Source: Paraburkholderia phytofirmans OLGA172
GTDB taxonomy: Bacteria; Pseudomonadota; Gammaproteobacteria; Burkholderiales; Burkholderiaceae
DNA: 64,000 bases
Direction: 5' to 3'
Assembly: GCF_001634365.1 (NCBI RefSeq)
Contig: NZ_CP014578.1
Location: forward strand, 434,001 to 498,000
Within the stretch, counting starts at the first letter, position 1. The number at the start of each line of letters is the position of its first letter. The notes under the pieces were generated by a model that was not told where the DNA came from, did no database searches, and saw nothing but the letters and a program-made list of their open reading frames with translations. A program made the position numbers and the translations under genes. Shown here piece after piece: positions 1 to 9,600 of the stretch.

Positions 1-678
1 GTGCGGGAGTTGAAGCTGCGACTCGCGCAGGCTGCAGCGGTGGGCCAGCGCTTCCTGCAAGTGGGTGGACCCACCGATGCCCCCGAGCCGATCGCCACCC
101 GCGTATTCGACGAACTGCAAACTGCGCTTGCGCATAACCATCAGCTTCTTCGTCAGGCGCCTTTAGCCGAAGCGGCCGCCGCCTTGCGCGCCGCGCGAAT
201 GATTTACGTATTCGGCATGGGTGGCGGATCGACCGCATTGGCCGACGAGATGCGCTTCAGACTCGTGCGCCTTGGCCGCCCCGTCGCGACCTATCAGGAC
301 GGGTTGTTGCAGCGCATGGTGGCGAGTACCGTATCGCGCGAGTGTGTCGTGATCGCACTGTCCACTACCGGGCGCGTGCCTGAGATGGTCGAGAACTGCA
401 AGATCGCGCGCAGCTACGGTGCGATTGTGATTGCGCTGACCGCGCCGGCTTCGCCTTTGGCCAAACTGGCCGATTGGGTGATCCCGATCGTCGCCTTTGA
501 AACCGATTTCATCTACAAGCCGTCGTCGTCGCGCTACGCGATGATGATGGCGCTCGATGTGCTCGTCACCGAACTCGCCGTCAGCCAGGGTGACGAGAGC
601 CGCGAATTGCTGCGCCGCATGAAGCACGCGCTCGACGCGCACCGTGGCGGCGGCGATCGACAACCGTTAGGAGACTGA
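1..678 (+). CDS. RpiR/MurR-type regulator, C-terminal SIS part (cut by window edge)
   Basis: The visible 225 residues hold a SIS (sugar isomerase) domain, seen as the phosphosugar-binding glycine loop VFGMGGGSTALA near residues 70-81 and the serine/threonine stretch IALSTTGRVPE near 118-128. RpiR-family regulators carry an N-terminal helix-turn-helix before this domain. That part is missing, so the gene very probably starts before base 1 and the GTG at base 1 is not its true start. Its stop lies 3 bases before the D-aminoacylase start, so the two are co-transcribed. The context suggests it senses a ligand of D-amino-acid or amino-sugar catabolism. The ligand itself cannot be read from the sequence. 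Confidence 0.85.
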   Translation: MRELKLRLAQAAAVGQRFLQVGGPTDAPEPIATRVFDELQTALAHNHQLLRQAPLAEAAAALRAARMIYVFGMGGGSTALADEMRFRLVRLGRPVATYQDGLLQRMVASTVSRECVVIALSTTGRVPEMVENCKIARSYGAIVIALTAPASPLAKLADWVIPIVAFETDFIYKPSSSRYAMMMALDVLVTELAVSQGDESRELLRRMKHALDAHRGGGDRQPLGD

Positions 679-681
679 TCC

Positions 682-2163
682 ATGCATTCGCATCCCGAAG
701 CCGCCGATACGCTGATCGTCGGCGCGCAACTGTACGACGGCACGGGCGCGCCGCCGGTTGAACGCGACGTCGCGATCCGCGACGGCCGCATCGTCGCGAT
801 CGGCAATCTGTCGAACTGGCTCGCCGAAGAGGTGATCGAGGCCAATGGCCGCGCGCTGGCGCCGGGCTTCATCGACGTTCATACGCATGACGACACGCAC
901 GTGATCCAGTCGCCGCAAATGCTGCCGAAGATCACCCAGGGCGTGACGACGGTGATCGTCGGCAATTGCGGGATCAGCGCGTCGCCGGTTTCGTTGAAGG
1001 GCGATCCGCCCGATCCGATGAACCTGCTCGGCGAGCGTGATGCGTTCCAGTACCCGACTTTCGCTGCGTATGTGAAAGCGGTGAACGCGGCGCGTCCCGC
1101 GGTGAATGTCGGCGCGCTGATTGGGCACACGGCGTTGCGCAGCAATCAGATGGACCGGCTCGATCGCGCGGCGACGGCCGAGGAAATCGACGGCATGCGC
1201 GCGCAACTCGAAGAGGCGTTGTCGAACGGGGCCTTGGGTCTGAGTTCGGGACTCGCGTACAGCTCGGCTTTTTCGGCGCCGACCGAAGAAGTGATGGCGC
1301 TGGCCGAGCCGCTCGCCGCCGCCGGCGCGCTTTACACGACGCACATGCGTACCGAGTTCGACGCGATTCTCGACGCGATGGACGAAGCGTATCGGGTGGG
1401 CCGTCACGCGCAAGTACCGGTGGTGATTTCGCATCTGAAGTGTGCGGGGCCGTCGAACTGGGGGCGTAGTGAGGAGGTGCTGAAGTCGCTGGAAGGCGCG
1501 CGTCGTTTGCAGCCGATCGGCTGCGATTGCTATCCGTACAACCGCAGTTCGTCGACGCTCGATCTGAAGCAGGTGACGGGCGACATCGACATCACGATTA
1601 CGTGGTCGGAGTCGCATCCCGAGATGGCGGGCAAGCTGGTGAAGGAGATTGCCGCCGAGTGGGGCGTCACGCAGCAGGAGGCGGGCAAGCGTTTGCAGCC
1701 GGCGGGCGCGGTGTATCACAACATGTCCGAGGACGACGTGCGGCGGATTCTGTCGCATCCCGCCACGATGGTCGGCTCGGATGGTTTGCCGAACGATCCG
1801 CTGCCGCACCCGCGGTTGTGGGGCGCGTTTCCGCGCGTGCTCGGCCACTACGCGCGCGACGCGAAGCTGCTGCCGCTCGAAGAGGCGGTGCGCAAGATGA
1901 CCAGCCTGTCGGCGCACCGGTTTGGTTTGGCGCAGCGGGGCGAGGTGCATATCGGTTATCACGCGGATCTGGTGTTGTTCGACCCGGCCCGGGTGCGCGA
2001 CGCGGCGACGTTCGAGAATCCTCAACAGGCGGCCGATGGCATCGATGCGGTGTGGGTGAACGGCGTATTGACTTACTGCGATGGGGCCGTGACCGGCGAG
2101 CGGGCAGGGCATTTTGTGGCGCGCGGTGCGGTGTCGAAGGGTGATGCGCACGGCGCGTTTTGA
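682..2163 (+). CDS. D-aminoacylase (N-acyl-D-amino-acid deacylase)
   Basis: This amidohydrolase-superfamily enzyme hydrolyses N-acyl-D-amino acids to the free D-amino acid and a carboxylate. Its 493 residues match the family length. The metal ligands of characterised D-aminoacylases are recognisable: H67 and H69 in DVHTHD, C96 in GNCGIS, H221 in THMR, H251 in SHLK, and D367 in GSDGLP. The ATG has a good AGGAG site at 669-673, inside the end of the upstream regulator gene. It is followed 66 bases later by a RidA gene, which fits disposal of imines formed when the released D-amino acid is oxidised. Whether it prefers neutral, D-Glu or D-Asp substrates cannot be decided here. Confidence 0.9.
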   Translation: MHSHPEAADTLIVGAQLYDGTGAPPVERDVAIRDGRIVAIGNLSNWLAEEVIEANGRALAPGFIDVHTHDDTHVIQSPQMLPKITQGVTTVIVGNCGISASPVSLKGDPPDPMNLLGERDAFQYPTFAAYVKAVNAARPAVNVGALIGHTALRSNQMDRLDRAATAEEIDGMRAQLEEALSNGALGLSSGLAYSSAFSAPTEEVMALAEPLAAAGALYTTHMRTEFDAILDAMDEAYRVGRHAQVPVVISHLKCAGPSNWGRSEEVLKSLEGARRLQPIGCDCYPYNRSSSTLDLKQVTGDIDITITWSESHPEMAGKLVKEIAAEWGVTQQEAGKRLQPAGAVYHNMSEDDVRRILSHPATMVGSDGLPNDPLPHPRLWGAFPRVLGHYARDAKLLPLEEAVRKMTSLSAHRFGLAQRGEVHIGYHADLVLFDPARVRDAATFENPQQAADGIDAVWVNGVLTYCDGAVTGERAGHFVARGAVSKGDAHGAF

Positions 2164-2229
2164 TTTTGGTTTTCTGATTGATGCGGTATGCGTATTTGTT
2201 GGCGCGTGCCGGACTTTTAAAGGAGTTGG

Positions 2230-2619
2230 ATGATGAAGCGATATGGCGTGGAAGGCGGCAAGGGTACCGGTGGTCAACATATGCCCTTTGCTCGGGCGGT
2301 CGAAGCGGATGGCTGGTTGTTCGTTTCCGGGCAGACGCCGATGGAAAATGGTGAGGTGATCAACGGTGGCATCGTTGAGCAATCGCACAAGGCGATTCAG
2401 AACGTTTTTGCCATTTTGAAGGAAGCTGGGTATGGGGCGGAGCATGTTGTCCGCTGTGGCGTGTGGCTCGACGATCCGCGTGATTTTGCTTCTTTCAATA
2501 AGGTGTTTCGGGAGTATTTTGGCGAGAATCCGCCGGCGCGGGCTTGTGTCGTTTCTTCGATGGTGATTGATTGTCGGGTTGAGGTTGACTGCGTCGCTTA
2601 TAAGAAGCCTTCGGCTTAG
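2230..2619 (+). CDS. RidA family (YjgF/YER057c/UK114) enamine/imine deaminase
   Basis: This small cytosolic protein of 129 residues has the trimeric RidA fold. Recognisable features are the VSGQTPM segment near residue 35 and the ARACV segment near residue 105, which contains the conserved arginine that binds the carboxylate of 2-imino acids. RidA proteins hydrolyse reactive enamine/imine products of PLP enzymes or amino-acid oxidases. It lies downstream of the D-aminoacylase and probably acts on imines from D-amino-acid oxidation. Two adjacent ATGs (2230 and 2233) follow AGGAG at 2221-2225. The second has the more usual spacing of 7 bases. Confidence 0.88.
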   Translation: MMKRYGVEGGKGTGGQHMPFARAVEADGWLFVSGQTPMENGEVINGGIVEQSHKAIQNVFAILKEAGYGAEHVVRCGVWLDDPRDFASFNKVFREYFGENPPARACVVSSMVIDCRVEVDCVAYKKPSA

Positions 2620-2683
2620 TAGGTTTTTGGGGTTCGCCACAGGCGCTGAGCGGGGTTGGTTGTGTTCGTAGCGCTTGTTGACT

Positions 2684-2760
2684 GTCCCTGTGTCTACGGC
2701 AGTGCCTTTCCTTGATTTGTTAGTAATTCAAGGAAAGGCCACCGCCGTAAGCACACAGAC
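2684..2760. repeat. Long imperfect inverted repeat, possible two-way terminator
   Basis: Perfect 12-base arms GCCTTTCCTTGA (2704-2715) and TCAAGGAAAGGC (2728-2739) enclose a 12-base loop. Outside them, TACGGC (2695-2700) pairs with GCCGTA (2744-2749), and weaker pairing continues to 2684 and 2760. It sits between the ends of the converging ridA-type and queF genes, where a two-way terminator is expected. The flanking DNA to about 2843 contains an imperfect direct repeat of a GCAGACAAAA...GCAGGCAAA pattern, which suggests a dispersed intergenic repeat element. Confidence 0.6.
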
Positions 2761-2850
2761 AAAAGCGCGGAGCAGGCAAACAAATCAAGAAAAACCCAAC
2801 CCCCCAAGGCATGCAGACAAAAAACCGCCGCAGGCAAAAAACACGCCCCC

Positions 2851-3675
2851 TTATTGCCGCGCCAACCGCAAATTATCCGGCATCGGCAAATTAAAATTCG
2901 TCCGGAACGGATTAATATCCAGCCCCCCGCGCCGGGTATACCGCGCATAAACCGCAAGCTTCACCGGCCGACAGGCCTTAAGAACATCGATAAAAATCTT
3001 CTCAACACACTGCTCATGAAACCCGGTGTGATTCCGATAGGAGACGATGTACCTCAGCAAGCCCGCATGATCGATCTGCGGCCCGACGTAATGGATCTGC
3101 ACGCTGCTCCAGTCAGGCTGCCCGGTCACCGGGCAATTCGACTTCAACAAGTTAGAGAACAAAGTCTCTTCAACCGGCGCTTCATCAAGCGCAGCCTTGA
3201 GCAACGAAGCATCCGGATGATAAACATCCGTATCCAGATCCAACCGATCCAGCGACAAGCCTTCAAACTCTTCCATCTGCAGCTTGCCAAACTCATACGG
3301 CGCCGTCAGATGAACAGAAACCGTCGCCCCACAAGAAGCGGAAACATCGCGTTTGATCGTGTCACGCACAACTTCCATCGACTCAAACGCTGTCTGCGCA
3401 AACGACCCAAGATAAAGCTTGAACGACTTCGACTCGACAATATTTGGCGAATCAGCCGGCACAAAGAAAGTCGCCACCGCAATTTGCGGCTTGCCGCGCG
3501 CATTCAGCCAGGAAAGCTCGTAAGCATTCCAGATGTCCGTGCCGAAAAACGGCAACTGCGCGCCAATCCCAATCGCCTCGCGCGCATTCTTCCGGGCAAT
3601 CGGAAAAAGCAACGAAGCGTCATATTGTTCGGTGTAAGTGGAAGCCTTACCCAGCGGTGATTGTTCGGGTGTCAT
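2851..3675 (-). CDS. queF: NADPH-dependent 7-cyano-7-deazaguanine (preQ0) reductase
   Basis: QueF reduces the nitrile of preQ0 to the amine of preQ1 in queuosine tRNA modification. The chosen start gives 274 residues, close to the long bimodular QueF type of E. coli. The QueF signature [11 protein letters not shown] lies at residues 81-91. The nucleophile C181 and acid D188 are in [11 protein letters not shown], and the substrate-binding His-Glu is in TGFHEQ (H220, E221). An upstream in-frame extension lacks similarity to the family. The ATG at 3675 overlaps the stop of the 5'-nucleotidase gene by 4 bases, so the two are translationally coupled. A hairpin repeat lies beyond its stop. Confidence 0.95.
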   Translation of the reverse strand: MTPEQSPLGKASTYTEQYDASLLFPIARKNAREAIGIGAQLPFFGTDIWNAYELSWLNARGKPQIAVATFFVPADSPNIVESKSFKLYLGSFAQTAFESMEVVRDTIKRDVSASCGATVSVHLTAPYEFGKLQMEEFEGLSLDRLDLDTDVYHPDASLLKAALDEAPVEETLFSNLLKSNCPVTGQPDWSSVQIHYVGPQIDHAGLLRYIVSYRNHTGFHEQCVEKIFIDVLKACRPVKLAVYARYTRRGGLDINPFRTNFNLPMPDNLRLARQ

Positions 3676-4574
3676 GATGCATTCACGATGCCACTCAGCA
3701 CGTGCCCAGTCGCCGTCACGACGCGGGCCGATTCGCAATGGCCTATTTGGTCGTCGAAGAAAAAGTCCGGCTCGAACTCGCGCAAAAATGCGCTCTTGTC
3801 GAGGCCGCCGAGGAACATCGCTTCGTCGATTTCGATGTTCCACGCCATCAATGTGCGGATCGCGCGCTCATGCGCCGGCGCCGAGCGCGCCGTCACCAAT
3901 GCCGTACGAATATGCATCGGCGCGGCTTCGTCCGCGAGTTTCTGCAGCCGGTGCAGCGCTTCGAGCAAGGGCTTCAAAGGCCCATCCGCAAGCGGCAAAT
4001 CCTTGTTGTGAATCTCATGGCCGACGAACGCCCGCAAGCCATCCTTCTGGAACACGCGCTCGGCTTCGTCTGAAAACAGCACGGCGTCGCCGTCGAAGGC
4101 AATCCGGATCTCGTCCGGATAGGTACTCGCCATTTTCGCCGATTCGGGCAAGACGCGCGCGGCCGGAAATCCGGCGGCCAGTGCGTCGCGCACGTCATCC
4201 TGATTCGCGGACAAAAACAGCGAGGCGTTCAACGGCTTCAGATAGCCGAATGGCGCGCGCCCACGTGTAAACACGCCACGCTCGATCGCCAGCCCATACT
4301 CCCTGCACGAATGAAATGCGCGCAAGCCGCTGATCGGATCGCTGCGCGACAGGATCACCACTTCGACCCGGTGGCCGCCGGCATTCAAGGCCAGCAGCTT
4401 GCGGATCAGCGGAAACGCGACGCCCGGTTTGGCGGGCACGGCCAGCCGTTCGCGCTGCAACGCTTCATACGCCTGCAGATTGCCTGCCTCGTACACGCAG
4501 TTCTCTTCCTCGAAGTCGAACAGTGCGCGCGAGGAGATTGCCACCACCAGTTTGTCGACGAGCGAAAGAGCCAT
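3672..4574 (-). CDS. Cytosolic 5'-nucleotidase family protein (Pfam 5-nucleotidase type)
   Basis: This 300-residue protein resembles the bacterial family of predicted 5'-nucleotidases with a haloacid-dehalogenase-like fold. Seen in it are [16 protein letters not shown] near residues 73-88 and a late acidic motif [12 protein letters not shown] near residues 274-285, a plausible metal-binding aspartate pair. Members dephosphorylate nucleoside monophosphates, but the substrate is not known here. It lies 23 bases after ilvA and overlaps queF by 4 bases, so the three genes probably share one transcript. The role beside queF may be nucleotide turnover, which is inference. Confidence 0.75.
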   Translation of the reverse strand: MALSLVDKLVVAISSRALFDFEEENCVYEAGNLQAYEALQRERLAVPAKPGVAFPLIRKLLALNAGGHRVEVVILSRSDPISGLRAFHSCREYGLAIERGVFTRGRAPFGYLKPLNASLFLSANQDDVRDALAAGFPAARVLPESAKMASTYPDEIRIAFDGDAVLFSDEAERVFQKDGLRAFVGHEIHNKDLPLADGPLKPLLEALHRLQKLADEAAPMHIRTALVTARSAPAHERAIRTLMAWNIEIDEAMFLGGLDKSAFLREFEPDFFFDDQIGHCESARVVTATGHVLSGIVNAS

Positions 4575-4597
4575 CTGCGCGTTTCAATCCAAAAAGA

Positions 4598-6121
4598 TCA
4601 AGCGAGGAACAAGCGGTACACGGGGTTCTGCGTCTCTTCCCAGTACGGATAGCCAAGCGTCGCGAGAAAGCGCTCGAACTCGCCGTTCTCGCTTTCTGGC
4701 ACCTGAATGCCGACCAGAATCGAACTGTAGTCCGCACCCTGGTTGCGGTAGTGGAACAGGCTGATATTCCAGTTTGGCGCCATCGACGACAGGAACTTCA
4801 TCAGCGCGCCCGGCCGCTCCGGAAACTCGAAACGGAACAGGCGTTCGTCATGCGCCAAAGGCGAGCGGCCGCCGACCATGTAGCGGATGTGCTGCTTCGA
4901 CAGTTCATCGAAGGTCAGATCGACGGTGGCGAAACCGTGCGCTTCAAATGCGCCGGCGATCTGCGCCGATTCGCTGCGATTCCTGATCTGCACGCCGACA
5001 AAGATATGGGCGGATTTCGCGTCCGCAATGCGGTAGTTGAATTCGGTGACGCTGCGCGTCCCCACCAGTTCGCAGAACCGGCGGAAGCTGCCGCGCTCTT
5101 CTGGAATCGTCACGGCGAACACCGCTTCACGCGCTTCACCCACTTCAGCACGCTCCGCCACGAAACGCATGCGGTCGAAATTCATGTTCGCGCCGGACGT
5201 GATCGCGATCAGTGTCTGGTTCTCGAGGCCTTCGCGCTCGGCATACTGTTTGGCGCCGGCCACGGCCAGCGCGCCGGCCGGCTCCAGCACGCTGCGGGTG
5301 TCCTGGAACACGTCCTTGATCGCGGCGCACAGCGCATCGGTGTTCACGAGCAGCACATCGTCAAGGTATTCGCGGCACAGGCGGAAGGTTTCCTCGCCCA
5401 CCAGCTTCACTGCGGTGCCGTCCGAGAACAGCCCGACTTCGTTTAGCGTGACCCGTTCCCCCGCTTTCAGCGACGCGGCCATCGCGCACGAGTCATCGGT
5501 CTGCACGCCGATCACCTTGATCTCCGGGCGCACCGATTTCACGTACGCTGCGACGCCCGCGGCCAGCCCACCGCCGCCGATCGGCACGAAGATCGCGTGG
5601 ATCGGACCCTGATGCTGGCTGAGAATTTCCATCGCAACCGTGCCCTGGCCGGCGATCACGTACGGATCGTCGAACGGGTGAACGAACGTCAGGCCGCGTT
5701 CTTCCTGCAGCTTCACGGCATGTCCGTACGCATCGCTATAGGACTCGCCGAACTGCACGACTTCGACCGTCGCCCCGCCATGCGCGCGCACCGCATCGAC
5801 CTTCACCTGCGGCGTCGTCACTGGCACCACGATGATCGCCTTCACGCCCATGCGGGCCGCCGACAGCGCCACGCCCTGTGCATGATTGCCCGCCGACGCA
5901 GTAATGACGCCCCGCTGCAGCGCATCCGCCGGAATGTGCGCCATCTTGTTGTACGCGCCGCGCACCTTGAACGAGAACACCGGCTGGTTGTCCTCGCGCT
6001 TCAGATAAACCGGGTTGGAAAGCCGAGCCGACAGACTCGGCGCGCGTTCGAGTTCGGTCTCGCGGGCCACGTCGTAGACGCGCGCGGTCAGGGTTTTCTT
6101 CAGGTAGTCGTGGGAAGCCAT
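4598..6121 (-). CDS. ilvA: Threonine ammonia-lyase, biosynthetic
   Basis: IlvA converts L-threonine to 2-oxobutanoate, the first step of isoleucine synthesis. Its 507 residues match the long, allosteric form. The PLP lysine is K52 in FSFKVRGAYNKM, SAGNHAQGVA follows near residue 75, and the phosphate-binding glycine loop is GGGGLAAG. The C-terminal third holds two ACT-like regulatory domains (one begins near EERGSFRRFCELVG, the second near RFEFPERPGALMKF), which in the family bind isoleucine and valine. It is the first gene of a set with the 5'-nucleotidase and queF. No clear ribosome site precedes the ATG. Confidence 0.96.
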   Translation of the reverse strand: MASHDYLKKTLTARVYDVARETELERAPSLSARLSNPVYLKREDNQPVFSFKVRGAYNKMAHIPADALQRGVITASAGNHAQGVALSAARMGVKAIIVVPVTTPQVKVDAVRAHGGATVEVVQFGESYSDAYGHAVKLQEERGLTFVHPFDDPYVIAGQGTVAMEILSQHQGPIHAIFVPIGGGGLAAGVAAYVKSVRPEIKVIGVQTDDSCAMAASLKAGERVTLNEVGLFSDGTAVKLVGEETFRLCREYLDDVLLVNTDALCAAIKDVFQDTRSVLEPAGALAVAGAKQYAEREGLENQTLIAITSGANMNFDRMRFVAERAEVGEAREAVFAVTIPEERGSFRRFCELVGTRSVTEFNYRIADAKSAHIFVGVQIRNRSESAQIAGAFEAHGFATVDLTFDELSKQHIRYMVGGRSPLAHDERLFRFEFPERPGALMKFLSSMAPNWNISLFHYRNQGADYSSILVGIQVPESENGEFERFLATLGYPYWEETQNPVYRLFLA

Positions 6122-6646
6122 GCGGGTGGCGCGGTGCGCTTTGCGAGACGGGAAAGGGTCAATGATAGCGCCAACGGTGCGCGCTCTGGCCTTCAGCGAA
6201 CCCTCGGCGTACGCCCGAGCGTCGTCGGCAAAGGCCAGCCCGACCGTTCGGTCGGAAAATTCTTCGCGTGCGCTTGCGGGCGCCGTTCAATCCAACAACC
6301 CTCAAAACCCCGCCACAGCCCCGCCACAGCCCCGATTTCAGGCGTCAACGCGACGGCTGGATCATGGGGTAGAATTCCATTTTGGAATAAGGATCGGAAG
6401 ATGCACTGGCAGCCTCGGATCGCCCATTTGATGCCCGTCCCGCGTGAGTCTTGCCCCGCGGCGGAGCGTCACGTCCGGCACGCACGATCGTGTAGCTGTC
6501 TTTGAGCGCCGTGAAGCGACCGATGTGGGTAGGCCTTCGGTTGCGCTTCGCTCCCCTAGAAAATTTCCAGCATTGCGCCCCACGCGCACCGTCCGCCGAC
6601 GCCTCACACGTGAGCGCGCCCGGTTGACCCACCGAGTCGTCCGAAC
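6122..6646. promoter_or_regulatory. 525-bp divergent intergenic region with a small inverted repeat
   Basis: This gap separates divergent ilvA from the FAD/Fe-S oxidoreductase gene. No convincing protein gene is seen in it. At 6374-6388 there is a perfect inverted repeat, ATTCCA-TTT-TGGAAT, in a locally AT-richer stretch. It lies about 255 bases from both flanking start codons and could be an operator for either promoter. No confident -35/-10 pair was found. Confidence 0.4.
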
Positions 6647-9600
6647 ATGAACGCACCTCAAGTTTTCGATCCGCACGGGGCCGCCACTGCGGTGGCCGCC
6701 GATCCCGAAGCGCGTCTGCGCGAAATTCCCTATAACTACACGTCGTTTTCCGACCGCGAAATTGTCATCCGTCTGCTCGGCGACGAAGCCTGGGCGGTTT
6801 TGGCCGAACTGCGCGCGGAACGCCGCACCGGCCGCTCGGCGCGGATGCTGTACGAAGTGCTCGGCGACATCTGGGTCGTGCGCCGCAATCCTTACCTGCA
6901 AGACGATCTGCTCGACAATCCGAAGCGCCGCGCACTGCTGATCGAGGCGCTGCACCATCGTCTGACCGAGATCGAAAAGCGCCGTCGCGCCGATCTGGTC
7001 GAGCACGGCGATGAGGCGGGCATCGATCGGGCCGCTCGCGTTGAAACGCTGGTGGCGGCTGCACGCCGCGCCGTCGACGATTTCGAGAGCGAGTTCCAGA
7101 AGACCTTCGATCTGCGCCGTCGCGCGAACAAGGTGTTGGGCCGCGTCACGGAAAAAGACAACATCAAGTTTGACGGCTTGTCCCGCGTCTCGCACGTGAC
7201 CGACGCGACCGACTGGCGCGTCGAGTACCCGTTCGTCGTGCTGACGCCGGATACCGAAGCCGAGATCGCCGGCATGATCAAGGCTTGTTTCGAGCTCGGT
7301 TTGACCGTGATCCCGCGCGGAGGCGGCACGGGCTACACGGGCGGCGCGGTGCCGCTCACGCCGTTCTCGGCCGTCATCAACACCGAAAAGCTCGAACAAC
7401 TTGGCGCGGTCGAGATGACCGAACTGCCGGGCGTTGACCGCAAGGTGGCGACGATTTTCTCCGGCGCGGGCGTGGTCACACGCCGTGTGACCGAAGCGGC
7501 CGAGCAGGCCGGCTTCGTGTTCGCCGTCGACCCGACCTCGCTGGATGCCTCCTGCGTCGGCGGCAACGTCGCGATGAACGCGGGTGGCAAGAAAGCGGTG
7601 TTGTGGGGCACGGCGCTCGACAACCTCGCCTGGTGGCGCATGGTCGACCCGGAAGGGAACTGGCTCGAAGTCACGCGTCTGGATCACAACCTCGGCAAGA
7701 TTCACGACATCGAGGTCGCGCGTTTCGAGCTGAAGTGGTTCGACGGCAACCACGCGCCAGGCGAAAAGCTGCTGCGCACGGAAGCGCTCGACATCAAGGG
7801 CCGCGTGTTCCGTAAGGAAGGCCTGGGCAAGGACGTGACCGACAAATTCCTGGCCGGTCTGCCAGGCGTGCAGAAGGAAGGCTGCGACGGCCTGATCACG
7901 TCCGCGCGCTGGGTGCTGCACAAGATGCCGGCGCATACGCGCACGGTCTGCCTCGAATTCTTCGGCCAGGCCCGTGAAGCGATTCCAAGCATCGTCGAGA
8001 TCAAAGACTATCTGTTCGAAACGTCGAAGCAGGGCGGCGCGATTCTCGCCGGCCTCGAGCATCTGGACGAACGCTATCTGCGCGCGGTCGGCTATGCGAC
8101 CAAGAGCAAGCGCAACGCGTTTCCGAAGATGGTGCTGATCGGCGACATCGTCGGCGACGATGCCGATGCGGTGGCTCTTGCCACCTCGGAAGTCGTGCGC
8201 ATGGCCAACGGCAAGAGCGGCGAAGGTTTCGTCGCCGTCAACGCCGAAGCGCGCAAGCGTTTCTGGCTCGACCGCAGCCGTACCGCTGCGATTGCCAAGC
8301 ACACCAACGCGTTCAAGATCAACGAAGACGTGGTGATCCCGCTCGACCGGATGGGCGAGTACACCGACGGCATCGAACGCATCAATATCGAACTGTCGAT
8401 CAAGAACAAGCTGCAGCTGGTCGACGCCCTCGAAGCGTTCTTCAAGGGCGGCAAGCTGCCGCTCGGCAAGAGCGACGACGCCAACGAAATCCCGAGCGCG
8501 GAGTTGCTCGAAGATCGCGTGCAGCAGGCGCTCGATCTGCTGAAGAAAGTGCGCGCGCGCTGGGAATTCCTGCGCGATAAGCTCGATCTGTCCTTGCGCG
8601 AGGCGCAGCACTATCTGGTCGGCCTCGGCTACGAAGGGCTGGCGGAGAAGTTTGCCGATCGCGTCGACGCGCAGCCGGATGCGACCGTGTTCCATATCAC
8701 GCAAGACCGTACGGTGCGCGTATCGTGGAAGGCGGAGATCCGCGCCGAACTGCGCCAGATCTTCAACGGCGGCGAATTCAAGCCGATCCTCGAAGAAGCC
8801 CAGGCGATCCACAAGCAGGTGCTGCGTGGCCGCGTGTTCGTCGCGCTGCACATGCACGCGGGCGACGGCAACGTCCACACGAACCTGCCGGTCAACTCCG
8901 ACAACTACGAGATGCTGCAGGACGCCCACACGGCGGTTGCGCGCATCATGAAGCTGGCGCGTTCGCTCGACGGCGTGATTTCCGGCGAGCATGGCATCGG
9001 CATTACCAAGCTCGAATTTCTGACCGACGAAGAGATCGGCGAATTCCGCGCGTACAAGCAGCGCGTCGATCCGCATGGCCGCTTCAATGCGGGCAAGCTG
9101 CTCGAAGGCGCGGACCTGCGAAACGCCTACACGCCGAGCTTCGGCCTGATGGGCTACGAATCGCTGATCATGCAGCAGTCCGACATTGGCGCGATTTCCG
9201 AGTCGATCAAAGACTGTTTGCGCTGCGGCAAGTGCAAGCCGGTGTGCGCGACCCACGTGCCGCGCGCGAACCTGCTGTACAGCCCGCGCAACAAGATCCT
9301 CGCCACCTCCTTGCTGGTCGAGGCGTTCCTGTACGAAGAGCAGACCCGCCGCGGCGTGTCGATCAAGCACTGGGACGAGTTCAACGACGTCGCCGATCAC
9401 TGCACTGTCTGTCACAAATGCGTGACGCCGTGTCCAGTGAAGATCGACTTCGGCGACGTGACGATGAACATGCGCAACCTGCTGCGCAAAATGGGCAAGA
9501 AGAAGTTCAATCCGGGCAACGCGGCCGGCATGTTCTTCCTCAATGCCACCAATCCGCAGACCATCAATCTCGCGCGCACGGCGATGATGGGCATCGGCTA

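Noticed and set aside
667..2640. Long minus-strand frame opposite the D-aminoacylase and RidA genes
   Set aside because: The product is Arg/His-rich and lacks recognisable domains; the plus-strand genes carry clear catalytic motifs.
2675..2957. Short frames on both strands over the hairpin repeat
   Set aside because: They overlap a palindromic repeat and the queF end and have low-complexity, motif-free products.
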